Program-made: the position numbers and the translations under genes
Notes under the pieces: model-generated
The model's database searches: none
Told to the model about the DNA's origin: nothing
What the model saw: only the letters and a program-made list of their open reading frames with translations
Assembly: GCA_945830055.1 (NCBI GenBank)
Contig: CALZXH010000019.1
Span: 1 to 34,886, forward strand
From: an uncultured Prevotella sp.
GTDB taxonomy: Bacteria; Bacteroidota; Bacteroidia; Bacteroidales; Bacteroidaceae
Length of the DNA stretch: 34,886 nt
Direction: 5' to 3'
In this document: positions 15,682 to 26,564 of the stretch, one piece after another
How positions within the stretch are numbered: the stretch's first letter is position 1
Layout: every line of letters begins with the position of its first letter

Positions 15682-16656
15682 TTGACCGAAAAACATATCA
15701 TCATAGAGGACATTGACCCCATGGTTCTGTTTGGCATCAAGAACGCCAACCTTCAAATCGTTAGGTCGCTGTATCCCAAACTGAGGATTGTTGCCAGAAA
15801 CAATGTGATAAGGGTTCTAGGCGACGAGGAACAGATGTGCGCGTTCGAAGAGAGCCTGGAGAGAATGCGCCTGCATGTATTGAAATTCAACTCGCTGAGG
15901 GAAGAAAACATCCTCAGTATTGTCAGGGGAAGTTACCAGGATGAGGAACTGGCAGACGGCGTTGTGGTCTATACCCTGTCGGGAAAACCGGTGAAGCCGC
16001 GCACCGAAAACCAGAAAAAGCTTATCGAACAGTTTGCCAGGCACGACATGCTGTTTGCCGTGGGACCCGCAGGAACGGGAAAGACCTACCTGAGCATCGC
16101 GCTGGCGGTCAAGGCGCTGAAGGAAAAAGCCATCAAAAGAATCATCCTGAGCAGACCGGCTGTGGAGGCTGGCGAAAAACTGGGTTTTCTGCCCGGCGAC
16201 ATGAAAGACAAGATCGACCCGTACCTGCAACCCTTGTATGATGCGCTGGAAGACATGATACCGGCAGGCAAGCTGCAGGAGATGATGGAAAAACACATCA
16301 TACAGATAGCCCCGCTGGCCTTCATGCGCGGAAGAACCCTGAACGACGCCATCGTGGTACTCGACGAAGCGCAGAACACCACCCCGGCACAAATCAAGAT
16401 GTTTCTGACAAGAATGGGCTGGAACACCAAGATGATCATCACCGGCGACCTGACCCAGATAGACTTGCCGAGGGAGAAGAAGAGCGGACTGAAAGAGGCG
16501 CTGGAGATTCTGCACCATATCGACGAAATCGGCGTCGTGGAGTTTGGCAAGAACGATATTGTGAGGCATCACCTGATTACGAAAATCGTGAATGCCTACG
16601 AGAACTTCGAGAAATCACATAAAACATATAATCATGAAAGCATTAACGACAACTGA
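15682..16656 (+). CDS. phoH: PhoH family ATPase
   Basis: A predicted cytoplasmic ATPase linked to RNA metabolism; its exact role is unknown. The 324 residues have an N-terminal RNA-binding-like part, Walker A GPAGTGKT (128-135) and Walker B VVLDEA (225-230), with the conserved [18 protein letters not shown] between them. I use the TTG at 15682, since the family's N-terminal pattern ([20 protein letters not shown]) needs it; the next ATG at 15721 would remove 13 residues. The 3' end overlaps the purC start by 23 bases in another frame, so the genes are probably translationally coupled. Confidence 0.93.
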   Translation: MTEKHIIIEDIDPMVLFGIKNANLQIVRSLYPKLRIVARNNVIRVLGDEEQMCAFEESLERMRLHVLKFNSLREENILSIVRGSYQDEELADGVVVYTLSGKPVKPRTENQKKLIEQFARHDMLFAVGPAGTGKTYLSIALAVKALKEKAIKRIILSRPAVEAGEKLGFLPGDMKDKIDPYLQPLYDALEDMIPAGKLQEMMEKHIIQIAPLAFMRGRTLNDAIVVLDEAQNTTPAQIKMFLTRMGWNTKMIITGDLTQIDLPREKKSGLKEALEILHHIDEIGVVEFGKNDIVRHHLITKIVNAYENFEKSHKTYNHESINDN

Positions 16657-17584
16657 TTTTCATTTCAACGGCCAAAAGAGCGTGTATCATGGAAAGGTAC
16701 GTGATGTGTACAACATCAACGACGACCTGATGGTGATGATTGCCACAGACAGAATTTCCGCATTCGATGTGGTATTGCCGAAGGGCATCCCCTTCAAGGG
16801 ACAGGTGCTCAACCAGATAGCGGCAAAGTTTTTGGATGCTACCACCGACATCTGCCCCAACTGGAAGCTGGCCACCCCCGACCCCATGGTGACCGTAGGA
16901 CTCAAATGCGAAGGTTTCAGGGTCGAGATGATCATCCGCTCTATCCTTACCGGTTCGGCATGGAGAGAATACCAGAAGGGATGCAGGGAAATCTGCGGTG
17001 TGAAACTGCCTGAAGGAATGAGAGAGAACGAGCGCTTTCCGGAGCCCATCATCACTCCTACCACCAAGGCGGATGAGGGTCATGACATGAATATCTCCAA
17101 AGAGGAAATCATCGCCCAGAACATCGTATCGGCAGAAGACTATGCCGTGATGGAAGACTATACGAGAAAGCTCTTCCAGAGAGGTCAGGAGATTGCGGCT
17201 GCACAAGGCCTGATACTGGTGGACACGAAATACGAGTTCGGCAAAAGAGACGGCAAGGTGTATCTGATTGACGAAATCCACACTCCCGACTCAAGCAGGT
17301 ATTTCTATGCAGAGGGATATGAGGAGAAGCTGGCTCAGGGACTGCCTCAGCGCCAATTGTCAAAGGAGTTTGTACGCCAGTGGCTGATTGAGCACAACTT
17401 CATGAACGAACCCGGACAGACCATGCCGGAAATCACCGATGAATATGCTGAAAGCGTGAGCGAGCGTTATATCGAGCTGTACGAGCACATTACCGGAGAG
17501 AAATTCAGCAAAGAGATAACCAACGAGGATATCGCCACCCGCATCGAGAAGAATATCACCGACTATTTAGCCACATTGAAATAA
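16634..17584 (+). CDS. purC: Phosphoribosylaminoimidazole-succinocarboxamide synthase
   Basis: Joins CAIR and aspartate with ATP in purine synthesis. The 316 residues are one SAICAR synthetase domain of the longer type. Seen are the start [20 protein letters not shown], the ATP-site [27 protein letters not shown] and [12 protein letters not shown]. The upstream in-frame ATG at 16592 lies within phoH and would add a non-conserved stretch, so I start at 16634. The stop shares one base with the ubiE start (TAATG). Confidence 0.96.
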   Translation: MKALTTTDFHFNGQKSVYHGKVRDVYNINDDLMVMIATDRISAFDVVLPKGIPFKGQVLNQIAAKFLDATTDICPNWKLATPDPMVTVGLKCEGFRVEMIIRSILTGSAWREYQKGCREICGVKLPEGMRENERFPEPIITPTTKADEGHDMNISKEEIIAQNIVSAEDYAVMEDYTRKLFQRGQEIAAAQGLILVDTKYEFGKRDGKVYLIDEIHTPDSSRYFYAEGYEEKLAQGLPQRQLSKEFVRQWLIEHNFMNEPGQTMPEITDEYAESVSERYIELYEHITGEKFSKEITNEDIATRIEKNITDYLATLK

Positions 17585-18318
17585 TGTTTGAGCAGGAGAA
17601 GATTAAGCCTTACCGTGAGGATGGAAGAAAAGGCGAGCAGGTAGAACAGATGTTCGACAGCATCGCCCATTCTTACGACACTCTGAACCATCGCTTGTCA
17701 TGGAATATTGACAAACGATGGCGAAAGACTGCCATCAACCGCCTGAAACCGTACAAGCCACAGACCATGCTGGACATCGCTACGGGAACGGGTGATTTTG
17801 CCATCATGGCGGCAAAAATCCTGCAACCGGAAAGCATGCTCTGCACTGACTTCAGTACAGAAATGATGAATATCGGCAAACAAAAGGTGAAGCGGCTGCA
17901 CATGGACCACCTCATCTCGTTTGCCAAGGAAGACTGCATGAATCTCTCTCTGCCCGACAATCAGTTCGATGCCGTGACCACGGCGTTTGCCATCAGGAAC
18001 TTCGAGAATCTCGAGAAGGGACTGAAGGAGATATGCAGGGTACTGAAAAAGGGAGGACATGCATGCATACTTGAACTGAGCACGCCTAAACAACCGATAA
18101 TGAGAGCGTTATTCAGATTCTACTCTCATACCGTTCTGCCCATATACGGCAGACTGATATCCAAGGATCCTAATGCCTACGCGTATCTCACGGCAACGAT
18201 TGATGCCTTCCCGCAAGGAGAGGAGCTGGTACACCTGTTTCAGCAGGCAGGGTTCAGCAAGACCTCCTTCAAACGCTTGACATTCGGCATTTGCACATTG
18301 TATTTCGCAACAAAATAA
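17584..18318 (+). CDS. ubiE: Demethylmenaquinone methyltransferase
   Basis: Adds the last methyl group in menaquinone synthesis using SAM, acting on a membrane lipid (also called MenG). The 244 residues carry the UbiE signatures: YDTLNHRLSWNIDKRWR, SAM motif I LDIATGTGD (63-71), and TAFAIRNFENLEKGLKEICR. The C-terminal AYLTATIDAFPQGEEL segment is also typical. Length is normal. It overlaps the purC stop by one base. Because Bacteroidetes use menaquinone, the menaquinone role is preferred over ubiquinone. Confidence 0.94.
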   Translation: MFEQEKIKPYREDGRKGEQVEQMFDSIAHSYDTLNHRLSWNIDKRWRKTAINRLKPYKPQTMLDIATGTGDFAIMAAKILQPESMLCTDFSTEMMNIGKQKVKRLHMDHLISFAKEDCMNLSLPDNQFDAVTTAFAIRNFENLEKGLKEICRVLKKGGHACILELSTPKQPIMRALFRFYSHTVLPIYGRLISKDPNAYAYLTATIDAFPQGEELVHLFQQAGFSKTSFKRLTFGICTLYFATK

Positions 18319-18327
18319 CTAAATCGC

Positions 18328-19086
18328 ATGGAAAAATACGGCCTCTTAGGTTACCCTTTAGGGCACTCCTTCTCAATCAACTACTTCAACCAGAAGTTCA
18401 AGGACGAGAATATTGATGCTGTCTATGAAAACTACGAGATAAAAAGCATTGACAAACTTCCCGAGATACTGGACTCCAACCCCAATATCAAAGGGTTCAA
18501 CGTCACCATCCCGTACAAGCAGAAAGTAATCTCGTACCTGGATACCATCTCGCCAGAAGCCATTGCGATTGGTGCCGTGAACGTGATCAGAGTAGAACAT
18601 GTGAACAACGACGTCATTCTTAAAGGGTACAACTCTGATGTCATAGGTTTCACGAAAAGCATAGAGCCCATGCTGGAGAAATACCACCGAAAGGCGTTGA
18701 TCTTAGGTACCGGAGGAGCCTCCAAGGCGGTGGATTACGGACTGAGGTCGCTGGGACTGGAAACCATCTTCGTAAGCCGATTCCAGCGTCCGAACACGAT
18801 ACAGTACAAGGACATCACTCCGGAAATCATCAAGGAATACAACGTGATTGTGAACTGTACGCCCTGTGGCATGTTTCCGCATACTAACGAGTGCCCTGAC
18901 CTGCCCTACGAGCACATGGACAACCATACCCTACTCTACGACCTGATCTACAATCCCGATACCACCCTGTTCATGCAGAAAGGAGAGGAAAGGGGCGCTT
19001 CGACGAAAAACGGACTGGAAATGCTGCTGCTTCAGGCCTTTGCCAGTTGGGAGTTTTGGCATGGAAAAGAAAAATATGACTTGTAA
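18328..19086 (+). CDS. aroE: Shikimate dehydrogenase
   Basis: Reduces 3-dehydroshikimate to shikimate with NADPH in aromatic amino acid synthesis. The 252 residues show the substrate-binding start YGLLGYPLGHSFS, catalytic Lys64 in GFNVTIPYK, GAVNVIR, Asp104 in KGYNSDVIGF and the NADP loop LGTGGASKA (126-134). Length is slightly short but complete. It lies nine bases after ubiE. Confidence 0.95.
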   Translation: MEKYGLLGYPLGHSFSINYFNQKFKDENIDAVYENYEIKSIDKLPEILDSNPNIKGFNVTIPYKQKVISYLDTISPEAIAIGAVNVIRVEHVNNDVILKGYNSDVIGFTKSIEPMLEKYHRKALILGTGGASKAVDYGLRSLGLETIFVSRFQRPNTIQYKDITPEIIKEYNVIVNCTPCGMFPHTNECPDLPYEHMDNHTLLYDLIYNPDTTLFMQKGEERGASTKNGLEMLLLQAFASWEFWHGKEKYDL

Positions 19087-19106
19087 ACATAATACCAAGA
19101 AATAAA

Positions 19107-20276
19107 ATGGCTAACAACAATCGTTATATGATGCGTGGCGTAAGTGCAGCCAAAGAGGATGTGCACAACGCCATCAAAAACATCGACAAGGGAATCTATC
19201 CGCAGGCATTCTGCAAAATCATACCCGACATTCTGGGAGGAGACCCGGAGTATTGCAACATCATGCATGCAGATGGTGCCGGCACAAAATCATCTCTGGC
19301 ATATGTCTATTGGAAAGAGACCGGCGACCTGAGTGTATGGAAAGGCATTGCACAAGATGCCCTCATCATGAACACGGACGACCTGCTCTGCGTAGGTGCC
19401 GTTGACAACATACTGGTATCGAGCACCATAGGAAGAAACAAGAACCTTGTTCCCGGCGAAGTGATTTCGGCCATCATCAACGGTACAGACGAACTTCTTG
19501 GCAGACTGAGGGACCTGGGCATCGGCATCTACTCCACTGGCGGAGAGACGGCTGATGTGGGCGACCTGGTGCGCACCATCATTGTTGACTCGACCGTAAC
19601 CTGCCGAATGAAAAGGAGCGATGTGATTGACAACGCCAATATCCGTCCGGGGGATGTGATTGTAGGTTTGGCATCGTTTGGACAAGCCACCTATGAAGAC
19701 GCCTATAATGGCGGCATGGGCAGCAACGGACTCACCAGTGCCCGACACGACATGTTCCACAAGTATCTGGCAGGAAAATATCCAGAGAGCTACGACAATG
19801 CCGTTCCCCACGACCTGGTGTATTGCGGCAAATACAAACTGGACGATAGCGTAGACGAGGCACCTGTGAATGCAGGACAACTGGTGCTTTCACCCACCAG
19901 GACATACGCTCCGGTGATCAAGGTGCTGCTTGCCCAGATGAGAAAAGATATACACGGCATGGTACACTGTACCGGCGGTGCCCAGACCAAGGTGCTGCAC
20001 TTTGTCAATGACAACTGCCGAGTAATCAAGGACAACATGTTCCCCATCCCACCGCTGTTCAAGGCTATCCAGGAACAGAGCCAGACGGATTGGCAAGAGA
20101 TGTACAAGGTGTTCAACATGGGACACAGGATGGAGATATACGTTTCGCCCGAAAAAGCGGAAGAGGTCATTGCCATCAGCAAGCAATTCAATATTGACGC
20201 CCAAATCATAGGCAGAATAGAAGAGGGAGAGAAGAGTCTGACCATTCAGAGCGAATACGGCACATTTGTGTACTAA
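19107..20276 (+). CDS. purM: Phosphoribosylformylglycinamidine cyclo-ligase (AIR synthetase)
   Basis: Closes the imidazole ring in purine synthesis, FGAM to AIR, with ATP. The 389 residues are of the PurM/AIR synthase fold, somewhat longer than the 345 of E. coli, as is common in Bacteroidetes. Visible parts are the ATP-binding HADGAGTKSSLAYVYW, NTDDLLCVGAVDNILVSS, the glycine-rich STGGETADVGDLVRT and the C-terminal MVHCTGGAQTKVLHFV. It lies 20 bases after aroE. Another PurM-fold enzyme is possible, but this pattern fits AIR synthetase best. Confidence 0.88.
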   Translation: MANNNRYMMRGVSAAKEDVHNAIKNIDKGIYPQAFCKIIPDILGGDPEYCNIMHADGAGTKSSLAYVYWKETGDLSVWKGIAQDALIMNTDDLLCVGAVDNILVSSTIGRNKNLVPGEVISAIINGTDELLGRLRDLGIGIYSTGGETADVGDLVRTIIVDSTVTCRMKRSDVIDNANIRPGDVIVGLASFGQATYEDAYNGGMGSNGLTSARHDMFHKYLAGKYPESYDNAVPHDLVYCGKYKLDDSVDEAPVNAGQLVLSPTRTYAPVIKVLLAQMRKDIHGMVHCTGGAQTKVLHFVNDNCRVIKDNMFPIPPLFKAIQEQSQTDWQEMYKVFNMGHRMEIYVSPEKAEEVIAISKQFNIDAQIIGRIEEGEKSLTIQSEYGTFVY

Positions 20277-20302
20277 CAAATAAATACAACCCACACATAC
20301 AG

Positions 20303-21415
20303 ATGACTGAAAGCAACAGCATACTTATCAAACTGGATGGTCTGGAAAGCAGATACGAGGAAGTTTCCACACTGATAACAGACCCTTCGGTGATTGCCGA
20401 TCAGGAGCGCTACGTAAAGTTGACACGCGAGTACAAGGAACTCGGTGACATTATGGACGCCAAAAAGAGATACATCTCCTGCCTTAATTCCATCAAAGAG
20501 GCAAAAGACATTCTGGCTAACGAGAGCGACCCGGAAATGAAAGAGATGGCAAGGGAAGAACTGGCTGTCAACGAAGACTTGAGACCCAAGATAGAAGAGG
20601 AAATCAAGATGGCCTTGGTGCCCAAGGACCCCGAAGACGCAAAAAACGTGCAGATGGAAATCAGAGCGGGCACGGGCGGAGACGAGGCTGCGCTCTTTGC
20701 CGGAGACCTGTTCCAGATGTACAAGAAATTCTGTGACAGCAAGAACTGGACCCTTTCCATCACCTGTATGAATGAAGGTGCCGTAGGCGGCTACAAGGAA
20801 ATTGACTTTGCTATTAGCGGTGACAACGTGTATGGCACACTAAAATACGAATCAGGGGTACACCGCGTGCAACGTGTTCCAGCTACCGAGACACAGGGAA
20901 GGATGCACACAAGTGCCGCTACGGTGGCTGTATTGCCCGAAGCCGACAAATTTGAGGTGTCTATCAATGAAGGAGAAATAAAATGGGACACTTTTAGAAG
21001 TTCCGGTGCCGGAGGACAGAATGTGAACAAAGTGGAATCGGGTGTCCGCCTGAGATACAACTGGAAGAATCCCAATACAGGAGAGACAGAAGAGATTCTC
21101 ATTGAATGTACGGAAACCCGTGACCAGCCAAAGAACAAGGAAAGGGCGTTGTCAAGATTGAGGACATTCATCTACGACCGTGAGCACCAGAAATATGTCG
21201 ATGATATTGCAAGCCGCAGGAAATCGCTGGTTTCTACCGGAGACAGAAGTGCCAAAATCAGGACTTACAACTTCCCGCAGGGACGTGTAACCGATCACCG
21301 CATAGGCTTTACCTCGCACGACCTGCAAGGTTTCTTAGGTGGAAACATTCAAGAACTCATCGATGCGCTGACCGTAGCGGAGAATGCCGACAGAATGAAG
21401 GAAACAGAACTGTAA
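20303..21415 (+). CDS. prfA: Peptide chain release factor 1
   Basis: Reads UAA and UAG stop codons and releases the finished peptide. The 370 residues contain the stop-codon tripeptide Pro-Ala-Thr (193-195), which marks RF1 rather than RF2, and the catalytic GGQ (237-239) in [20 protein letters not shown]-terminal helices and the AGTGGDEA segment (122-129) are normal. No frameshift site is present, as expected for RF1. Gaps are 26 bases to purM and 22 to pyrF. Confidence 0.98.
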   Translation: MTESNSILIKLDGLESRYEEVSTLITDPSVIADQERYVKLTREYKELGDIMDAKKRYISCLNSIKEAKDILANESDPEMKEMAREELAVNEDLRPKIEEEIKMALVPKDPEDAKNVQMEIRAGTGGDEAALFAGDLFQMYKKFCDSKNWTLSITCMNEGAVGGYKEIDFAISGDNVYGTLKYESGVHRVQRVPATETQGRMHTSAATVAVLPEADKFEVSINEGEIKWDTFRSSGAGGQNVNKVESGVRLRYNWKNPNTGETEEILIECTETRDQPKNKERALSRLRTFIYDREHQKYVDDIASRRKSLVSTGDRSAKIRTYNFPQGRVTDHRIGFTSHDLQGFLGGNIQELIDALTVAENADRMKETEL

Positions 21416-21437
21416 ACGAACAACAAAAACAAAAGAT

Positions 21438-22271
21438 ATGGACAGACAACAACTTACCGAACAGATACGGACAAAGAAGTCATTCCTGTGCGTGGGACTT
21501 GACCCCGACATCAACAAGATACCTGAACACTTAAGAGGCAAAGAGGATGCCATATTTGAATTCAATAAGGCCATCATTGATGCCACAGCCCCCTATTGCG
21601 TGGCATACAAGCCGAATCTGGCATTTTACGAGGCGTATGGACTCAAGGGCATGGTGTCCTTTGAAAAGACCATCGAATATCTGCACGCCAACTATCCAGA
21701 ACTCTTTGTGATTGCAGACGCCAAAAGGGGCGATATCGGCAACACCTCTTCCATGTATGCCAAGACCTTTTTCGAAGAATACAATGTGGATGCGCTCACC
21801 GTGGCACCCTATATGGGCGAGGACAGCGTCACTCCCTTCCTGAAATACGAGGGGAAATGGACCATCGTACTGGCCCTTACCAGCAACAAAGGCAGTATGG
21901 ACTTCCAGTTCACTTGCGACGAAAAAGGCGAACGCCTGTTCGAAAAGGTGCTGAAGAAGTGCTGCATCTGGGGCAACGACACCAACATCATGTATGTTGT
22001 AGGTGCCACTCAGGGCAGTTTCTTCAAAGAAATCAGAGCGGTGGTGCCCAACCACTTCCTCCTGGTTCCCGGCGTGGGTGCACAGGGCGGCAGTCTGCAG
22101 GAGGTGTGCAAATACGGCATCATCAACGACTGCGGTCTGCTGGTCAACAGTTCAAGAGGCATTATCTATGCAGGCAACGGTGAAGACTATGCAGAAGTTG
22201 CCGGACAGAAAGCACAAGAACTGCAGAAAGAGATGTGTATTGAACTGGAAAAATACCACTGTTTTGAATAA
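21438..22271 (+). CDS. pyrF: Orotidine 5'-phosphate decarboxylase
   Basis: Makes UMP from OMP, the last step of UMP synthesis. The 277 residues are the longer subfamily 2 form. Visible are the substrate segment [15 protein letters not shown], the catalytic [14 protein letters not shown] with Lys96 and Asp94/Asp99, and the late phosphate-binding segments VPGVGAQGG and NSSRGI. It is the last gene before an 88-base gap with a promoter-like box, so it may end this transcription unit. Confidence 0.97.
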   Translation: MDRQQLTEQIRTKKSFLCVGLDPDINKIPEHLRGKEDAIFEFNKAIIDATAPYCVAYKPNLAFYEAYGLKGMVSFEKTIEYLHANYPELFVIADAKRGDIGNTSSMYAKTFFEEYNVDALTVAPYMGEDSVTPFLKYEGKWTIVLALTSNKGSMDFQFTCDEKGERLFEKVLKKCCIWGNDTNIMYVVGATQGSFFKEIRAVVPNHFLLVPGVGAQGGSLQEVCKYGIINDCGLLVNSSRGIIYAGNGEDYAEVAGQKAQELQKEMCIELEKYHCFE

Positions 22272-22318
22272 AAGGAGAAAATATTACCATTTCAAACTCC
22301 TATAATCAAAATTATTAC

Positions 22319-22326
22319 TATATTTG
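22319..22326 (+). promoter_or_regulatory. Possible promoter box of the lpx genes
   Basis: TATATTTG fits TAnnTTTG in the gap between pyrF and lpxD. No good TTTG is found at the usual distance upstream. The start would be near 22332, leaving a 28-base leader. It supports the lpxD start at 22360 over the frame beginning at 22324, which lies in the box. Confidence 0.5.
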
Positions 22327-22359
22327 CAGAACAATAATACTTTTTTTCATTGGTTCCAC

Positions 22360-23394
22360 ATGAATTTTACAGCAAAACAGATTGCAGACTTTATAGGAGG
22401 TATAATCGAAGGAGATGAAAATGCTTCGGTATGCACCTTTGCCAAAATAGAAGAAGGCCATAAGGGCGCCATATCTTTTTTATCCAATCCCAAATACGCA
22501 AACTACCTGTACGAGACCGAGTCAACTATAGTATTGATAAACAAGGATTTCCAACTTGAAAAGGAGACCAAAGCCACACTGATTAGAGTGGACAACGCCT
22601 ATGAGTGCGTGGCAAAACTATTGCAGCTTTACGCAGCCTCACTCCCCAAGAAGAAGGGGATTGACCCAAAGGCATCCGTTTCAGAATCCGCCGTCATCGG
22701 AGAGGATGTGTATATCGGTGCCTTTGCGGTAGTAGGCGACAACACGACCATTGAGGCCAACACCCAAATCTATCCGCACACAGTAGTAGGCGACAACGTC
22801 AAGATAGGCAGCGGCTGCATCCTCTACCCCAACGTCACGGTCTATCAGGGCTGTGTATTGGGCAATGGCGTCACCATTCACGCTGGCACGGTGATAGGAG
22901 CCGACGGTTTCGGTTTTGCGCCCAGTACAGAGGGGTATGACAAGATTCCCCAGATAGGCAACGTTGTCATAGAAGACAATGTGGAGATTGGCGCCAACAC
23001 CTGTATCGACCGTTCTACCATGGGTAGCACCATCATTCACAAGGGAGTGAAACTGGACAATCTGATTCAGATAGCCCACAATGTCGAGGTGGGCGAAAAC
23101 ACCGTGATGTCGGCACAAGTAGGTGTGGCAGGCAGCACAAAGATTGGCTCATGGTGCATGTTCGGCGGACAAGTAGGACTGGCGGGACACATCAAGATTG
23201 GCGACCATACCAACTTGGGAGCCCAATCGGGCGTGCCAGGAAACATTAAGGGCAACGAAACCCTGATAGGAACGCCCCCGTTGGAACCCAAAGCCTATTT
23301 CAAGTCACAAGCTATATTCAGAAGATTACCGGAAATATACAAACAACTTGCAGAACTGACCAATAAGGTGGACAAGTTGAGCAATACAAAATAA
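22360..23394 (+). CDS. lpxD: UDP-3-O-(3-hydroxyacyl)glucosamine N-acyltransferase
   Basis: Adds the second 3-hydroxyacyl chain, on the amino group, in lipid A synthesis. From the ATG at 22360 it has 344 residues. The N-terminal domain ([14 protein letters not shown]) is followed from about residue 105 by hexapeptide repeats of a left-handed beta-helix (for example [16 protein letters not shown]). Catalytic His240 is in [12 protein letters not shown]. Length is normal. The lpxC-fabZ gene starts five bases downstream. Confidence 0.96.
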   Translation: MNFTAKQIADFIGGIIEGDENASVCTFAKIEEGHKGAISFLSNPKYANYLYETESTIVLINKDFQLEKETKATLIRVDNAYECVAKLLQLYAASLPKKKGIDPKASVSESAVIGEDVYIGAFAVVGDNTTIEANTQIYPHTVVGDNVKIGSGCILYPNVTVYQGCVLGNGVTIHAGTVIGADGFGFAPSTEGYDKIPQIGNVVIEDNVEIGANTCIDRSTMGSTIIHKGVKLDNLIQIAHNVEVGENTVMSAQVGVAGSTKIGSWCMFGGQVGLAGHIKIGDHTNLGAQSGVPGNIKGNETLIGTPPLEPKAYFKSQAIFRRLPEIYKQLAELTNKVDKLSNTK

Positions 23395-23399
23395 CGATT

Positions 23400-24785
23400 A
23401 TGATGAAACAATGCACACTAAAAGGTAGCTTTTCTTTCTGTGGAAAAGGATTGCATACAGGCTTGAGCCTTACAGTGACATTTAATCCTGCACCGGAAAA
23501 TACCGGATACAAAATCCAGCGCATTGATTTGGAAGGCATGCCCGTCATCGACGCAATAGCAGAAAACGTGATAGACACCCAAAGAGGCACTGTTCTGGCA
23601 AAAGGCGATGCGAGGGTCTCTACCGTTGAACATGGATTGGCAGCTCTCTATGCATTGGGTATCGACAACTGTCTTATCCAGGTAAACGGTCCTGAGTTCC
23701 CTATCCTCGACGGCAGTGCTATCCAATATGTCAACAAGATAAAGGAAATCGGCAAGGAAGAGCAGAAAGCGCCCAAAGACTGGTACGTAATCCGCAAGAA
23801 GATTGAGGTAAAGGATGAAGAGACCGGCTCATGTATTACCATCCTGCCGGACGAAGAATTTAGCCTCACCGCGATGTGCTCTTTCAATTCCAAGTTCATC
23901 AACAGTCAGTTTGCGACGCTCGACAAGGTAGAGGATTTCTCTACCGAAATAGCCCCTGCACGCACCTTTGTGTTCGTGAGAGACATTGCTCCCCTGCTGA
24001 AAGCCAACCTTATCAAGGGTGGCGATATGGACAACGCCATCGTAATATACGAGAAACAGATATCCCAGGAGGAACTGGACAAACTGGCAGACATGCTGCA
24101 GGTGGAGCACCGTGTGGCTTCAGAACTAGGCTATATCCAGCATAAGCCTATTGTATGGGAAAATGAGTGTACACGCCACAAACTGCTGGATGTTATCGGC
24201 GACATGGCACTCATCGGCAAGCCCATTAAAGGCAGAATCATTGCCACCCGTCCTGGCCATTCCATCAACAACAAGTTTGCCCGCCAGCTGAGAAAAGAGA
24301 TTCGCAAGCATGAGATTCAGGTGCCGGTGTACGACCCTACCGAGCCTGCCATCATGGATGTGAACCGCATCCGCGAACTATTGCCTCACAGATACCCTAT
24401 GCAGTTGGTTGACAAGGTAATTGCCTTAGGGGCAAACAGTATCGTAGGTATCAAGAACGTTACGAGCAACGAGCCTTTCTTCCAGGGACATTTTCCACAA
24501 GAGCCTGTGATGCCTGGCGTATTACAGATAGAAGCTATGGCACAATGCGGAGGACTGCTCGTGCTGAATACGGTAGAAGAGCCTGAAAAATGGTCAACCT
24601 ATTTTCTGCGAATTGATGAGGTAAAATTCCGGCAGAAAGTAGTGCCCGGCGACACCCTTATCTTCAAGGTAGATTTGCTGGCTCCTGTAAGACACGGCAT
24701 CTCCTCGATGAAAGGCTACATGTTTGTAGGCGATCATGTGGTAAGCGAAGCAACCTTTACTGCCCAAATTGTAAAAAACAAGTAA
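23400..24785 (+). CDS. lpxC/fabZ: LpxC-FabZ fusion: UDP-3-O-acyl-GlcNAc deacetylase and 3-hydroxyacyl-ACP dehydratase
   Basis: One 461-residue protein with two enzymes. Residues 1 to about 310 are the zinc deacetylase LpxC, the committed step of lipid A synthesis. Probable zinc ligands are His78, His260 and Asp264, the base is Glu77 (VEHGLAAL), and His287 lies in RPGHSINN. Residues from about 319 are the hotdog-fold dehydratase FabZ, with His330 in LLPHRYPM, the GHFP motif (363-366) and Glu378. This fusion is typical of Bacteroidetes. FabZ and the lipid A route compete for 3-hydroxyacyl-ACP, so joining them may balance fatty acid and lipid A synthesis. lpxA follows after four bases. Confidence 0.97.
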   Translation: MMKQCTLKGSFSFCGKGLHTGLSLTVTFNPAPENTGYKIQRIDLEGMPVIDAIAENVIDTQRGTVLAKGDARVSTVEHGLAALYALGIDNCLIQVNGPEFPILDGSAIQYVNKIKEIGKEEQKAPKDWYVIRKKIEVKDEETGSCITILPDEEFSLTAMCSFNSKFINSQFATLDKVEDFSTEIAPARTFVFVRDIAPLLKANLIKGGDMDNAIVIYEKQISQEELDKLADMLQVEHRVASELGYIQHKPIVWENECTRHKLLDVIGDMALIGKPIKGRIIATRPGHSINNKFARQLRKEIRKHEIQVPVYDPTEPAIMDVNRIRELLPHRYPMQLVDKVIALGANSIVGIKNVTSNEPFFQGHFPQEPVMPGVLQIEAMAQCGGLLVLNTVEEPEKWSTYFLRIDEVKFRQKVVPGDTLIFKVDLLAPVRHGISSMKGYMFVGDHVVSEATFTAQIVKNK

Positions 24786-24789
24786 GTTT

Positions 24790-25560
24790 ATGAATCAGAT
24801 TCATCCATTGGCAGTCGTATCAGCCGACGCAAAATTAGGTGATAATAACATTATCGGTCCTTTCTGTGTGATAGACAAAGATGTTGTCATTGGCAACAAC
24901 AACAAATTCTACAACAGCGTTACTGTCCATGCCGGCGCACGTATAGGAGACAACAACGAGTTTTTCCCGGGCGGAAGCATCAGTACCAAGCCCCAGGATT
25001 TGAAATACCAAGGTGAAGACACGCTGTGTATCATCGGAAACAACAACAGTTTCAGGGAGTCTGTCACCATCAGCAGGGGTACCGCCAGCAAGACAAGCAC
25101 CACTGTCGGTTCAAACAACCTGATTATGGAGAACACCCACATAGCCCATGACTGCGTGGTAAACGATGGCATCATCATCGGCAACTCCACCAAGATAGCC
25201 GGCGAAGTGGTTATCGACAGCAATGCCATTATCAGTTCTACGGTACTTTGTCACCAGTTCTGCCGTATCGGAGGGTTTGTAATGATTCAGGGAGGCTGTC
25301 GTTTCAGTCAGGATATTCCGCCCTACATCATTGCCGGCAAAGAGCCTACCCGCTATTGCGGCATCAACATCATCGGTTTAAGACGAAGAGGCTTCAGTAA
25401 CGAAACGATTGATGCCATTCATGATACCTACAGAATCATTTATTCAAAAGGTATCATCAGAGAAGGCATCCAGGAGGTTCGTGAAAAGTATAAGGACATC
25501 AAGGAAATAGAATATATCTGCTCTTTCATTGAGAGTTCCAAAAGGGGTATCATCAGATAA
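24790..25560 (+). CDS. lpxA: UDP-N-acetylglucosamine acyltransferase
   Basis: Transfers a 3-hydroxyacyl chain from ACP to UDP-GlcNAc, the first lipid A step. The 256 residues consist of hexapeptide repeats (for example NNIIGPFCVIDKDVVIG) and a helical C-terminal tail. Catalytic His120 is in ENTHIAHDCVV. Length is normal. With lpxD and lpxC-fabZ it forms a tight three-gene set with gaps of five and four bases. Confidence 0.97.
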   Translation: MNQIHPLAVVSADAKLGDNNIIGPFCVIDKDVVIGNNNKFYNSVTVHAGARIGDNNEFFPGGSISTKPQDLKYQGEDTLCIIGNNNSFRESVTISRGTASKTSTTVGSNNLIMENTHIAHDCVVNDGIIIGNSTKIAGEVVIDSNAIISSTVLCHQFCRIGGFVMIQGGCRFSQDIPPYIIAGKEPTRYCGINIIGLRRRGFSNETIDAIHDTYRIIYSKGIIREGIQEVREKYKDIKEIEYICSFIESSKRGIIR

Positions 25561-25613
25561 CCCCTCACCTTTATGGGTCTGGAAAGCCCCGATAAATTAG
25601 TCCATATACGCAG

Positions 25614-26564
25614 ATGTACTCGCTGATTGTGGTAACAGGACCTACAGCTGTAGGAAAAACAGACTTATGCGCAACATTGGCTGAGCATTATTCCGTGCCT
25701 ATCATCAATGCGGATTCCCGACAGATTTTCTCGGAAATGGAAATAGGCACGGCGACACCCGACAGAGAGCTGATGGAGCGCATCAGGCACTACAAGGTAG
25801 CTGAATTGCACCTTGGCGAGTATTACAATGCCTCTATGTACGAACAGGATGTGCTGGATATCATGTCAGATTTGTCACAGTCAGCCATCCAAAACCATTT
25901 AGCCTCTCCCCTACCCATTGCCATCCTGACAGGCGGCAGCATGATGTATATTGATGCCGTATGTAATGGGATTGACGACATCCCGACCATTGATTCATCT
26001 TTAAGAAAACAGGTACAGGATAAGTTGGATCGGGAAGGGCTTGAGGCTGTTTATAAAGAACTGGAAACCTTAGACCCGGAGTACAGCCGTATTGTTGACA
26101 AAAAGAATGTAAGACGGGTTGTCCACGGTCTGGAAGTTTGCCTGCAAAGCGGCAAGCCTTACACCTCATTCAGAAACAATACAAAAAAAGAGCGGCCCTT
26201 CCGCATCATAAAAATCGGTTTGACTCTGCCAAGAAACGAACTGTATGACAGAATCAATCTGCGGGTTGACCGGATGATGCAGACCGGTTTGCTTGAAGAG
26301 GCACGCCGGTTATATCCTTACAGGCATTTCAACTCTCTTAACACAGTAGGTTATAAAGAGCTCTTCGCACATTTTGACGGTGACTATTCGATGGAAGAAG
26401 CAGTTGAGAGAATCAAGGGCAATACCAGAAAGTATGCACGCAAGCAACTCACCTGGTTCAAGCGCGACCAGTCCATACAATGGTTCTCTCCATCAGACAA
26501 AGAAGGGATAATTCAACATATAAATACACTTTGTTATGGCACAAACGACAACGGACAAGCATAA
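25614..26564 (+). CDS. miaA: tRNA dimethylallyltransferase
   Basis: Adds a dimethylallyl group to A37 of tRNAs reading UNN codons. The 316 residues begin with the P-loop GPTAVGKT (9-16), then NADSRQIF, the tRNA-binding region and NTVGYKELFAHFDG. Length is normal. Its 3' end overlaps the following PBP gene by 29 bases in a different frame, so the two are probably co-translated. Confidence 0.96.
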   Translation: MYSLIVVTGPTAVGKTDLCATLAEHYSVPIINADSRQIFSEMEIGTATPDRELMERIRHYKVAELHLGEYYNASMYEQDVLDIMSDLSQSAIQNHLASPLPIAILTGGSMMYIDAVCNGIDDIPTIDSSLRKQVQDKLDREGLEAVYKELETLDPEYSRIVDKKNVRRVVHGLEVCLQSGKPYTSFRNNTKKERPFRIIKIGLTLPRNELYDRINLRVDRMMQTGLLEEARRLYPYRHFNSLNTVGYKELFAHFDGDYSMEEAVERIKGNTRKYARKQLTWFKRDQSIQWFSPSDKEGIIQHINTLCYGTNDNGQA

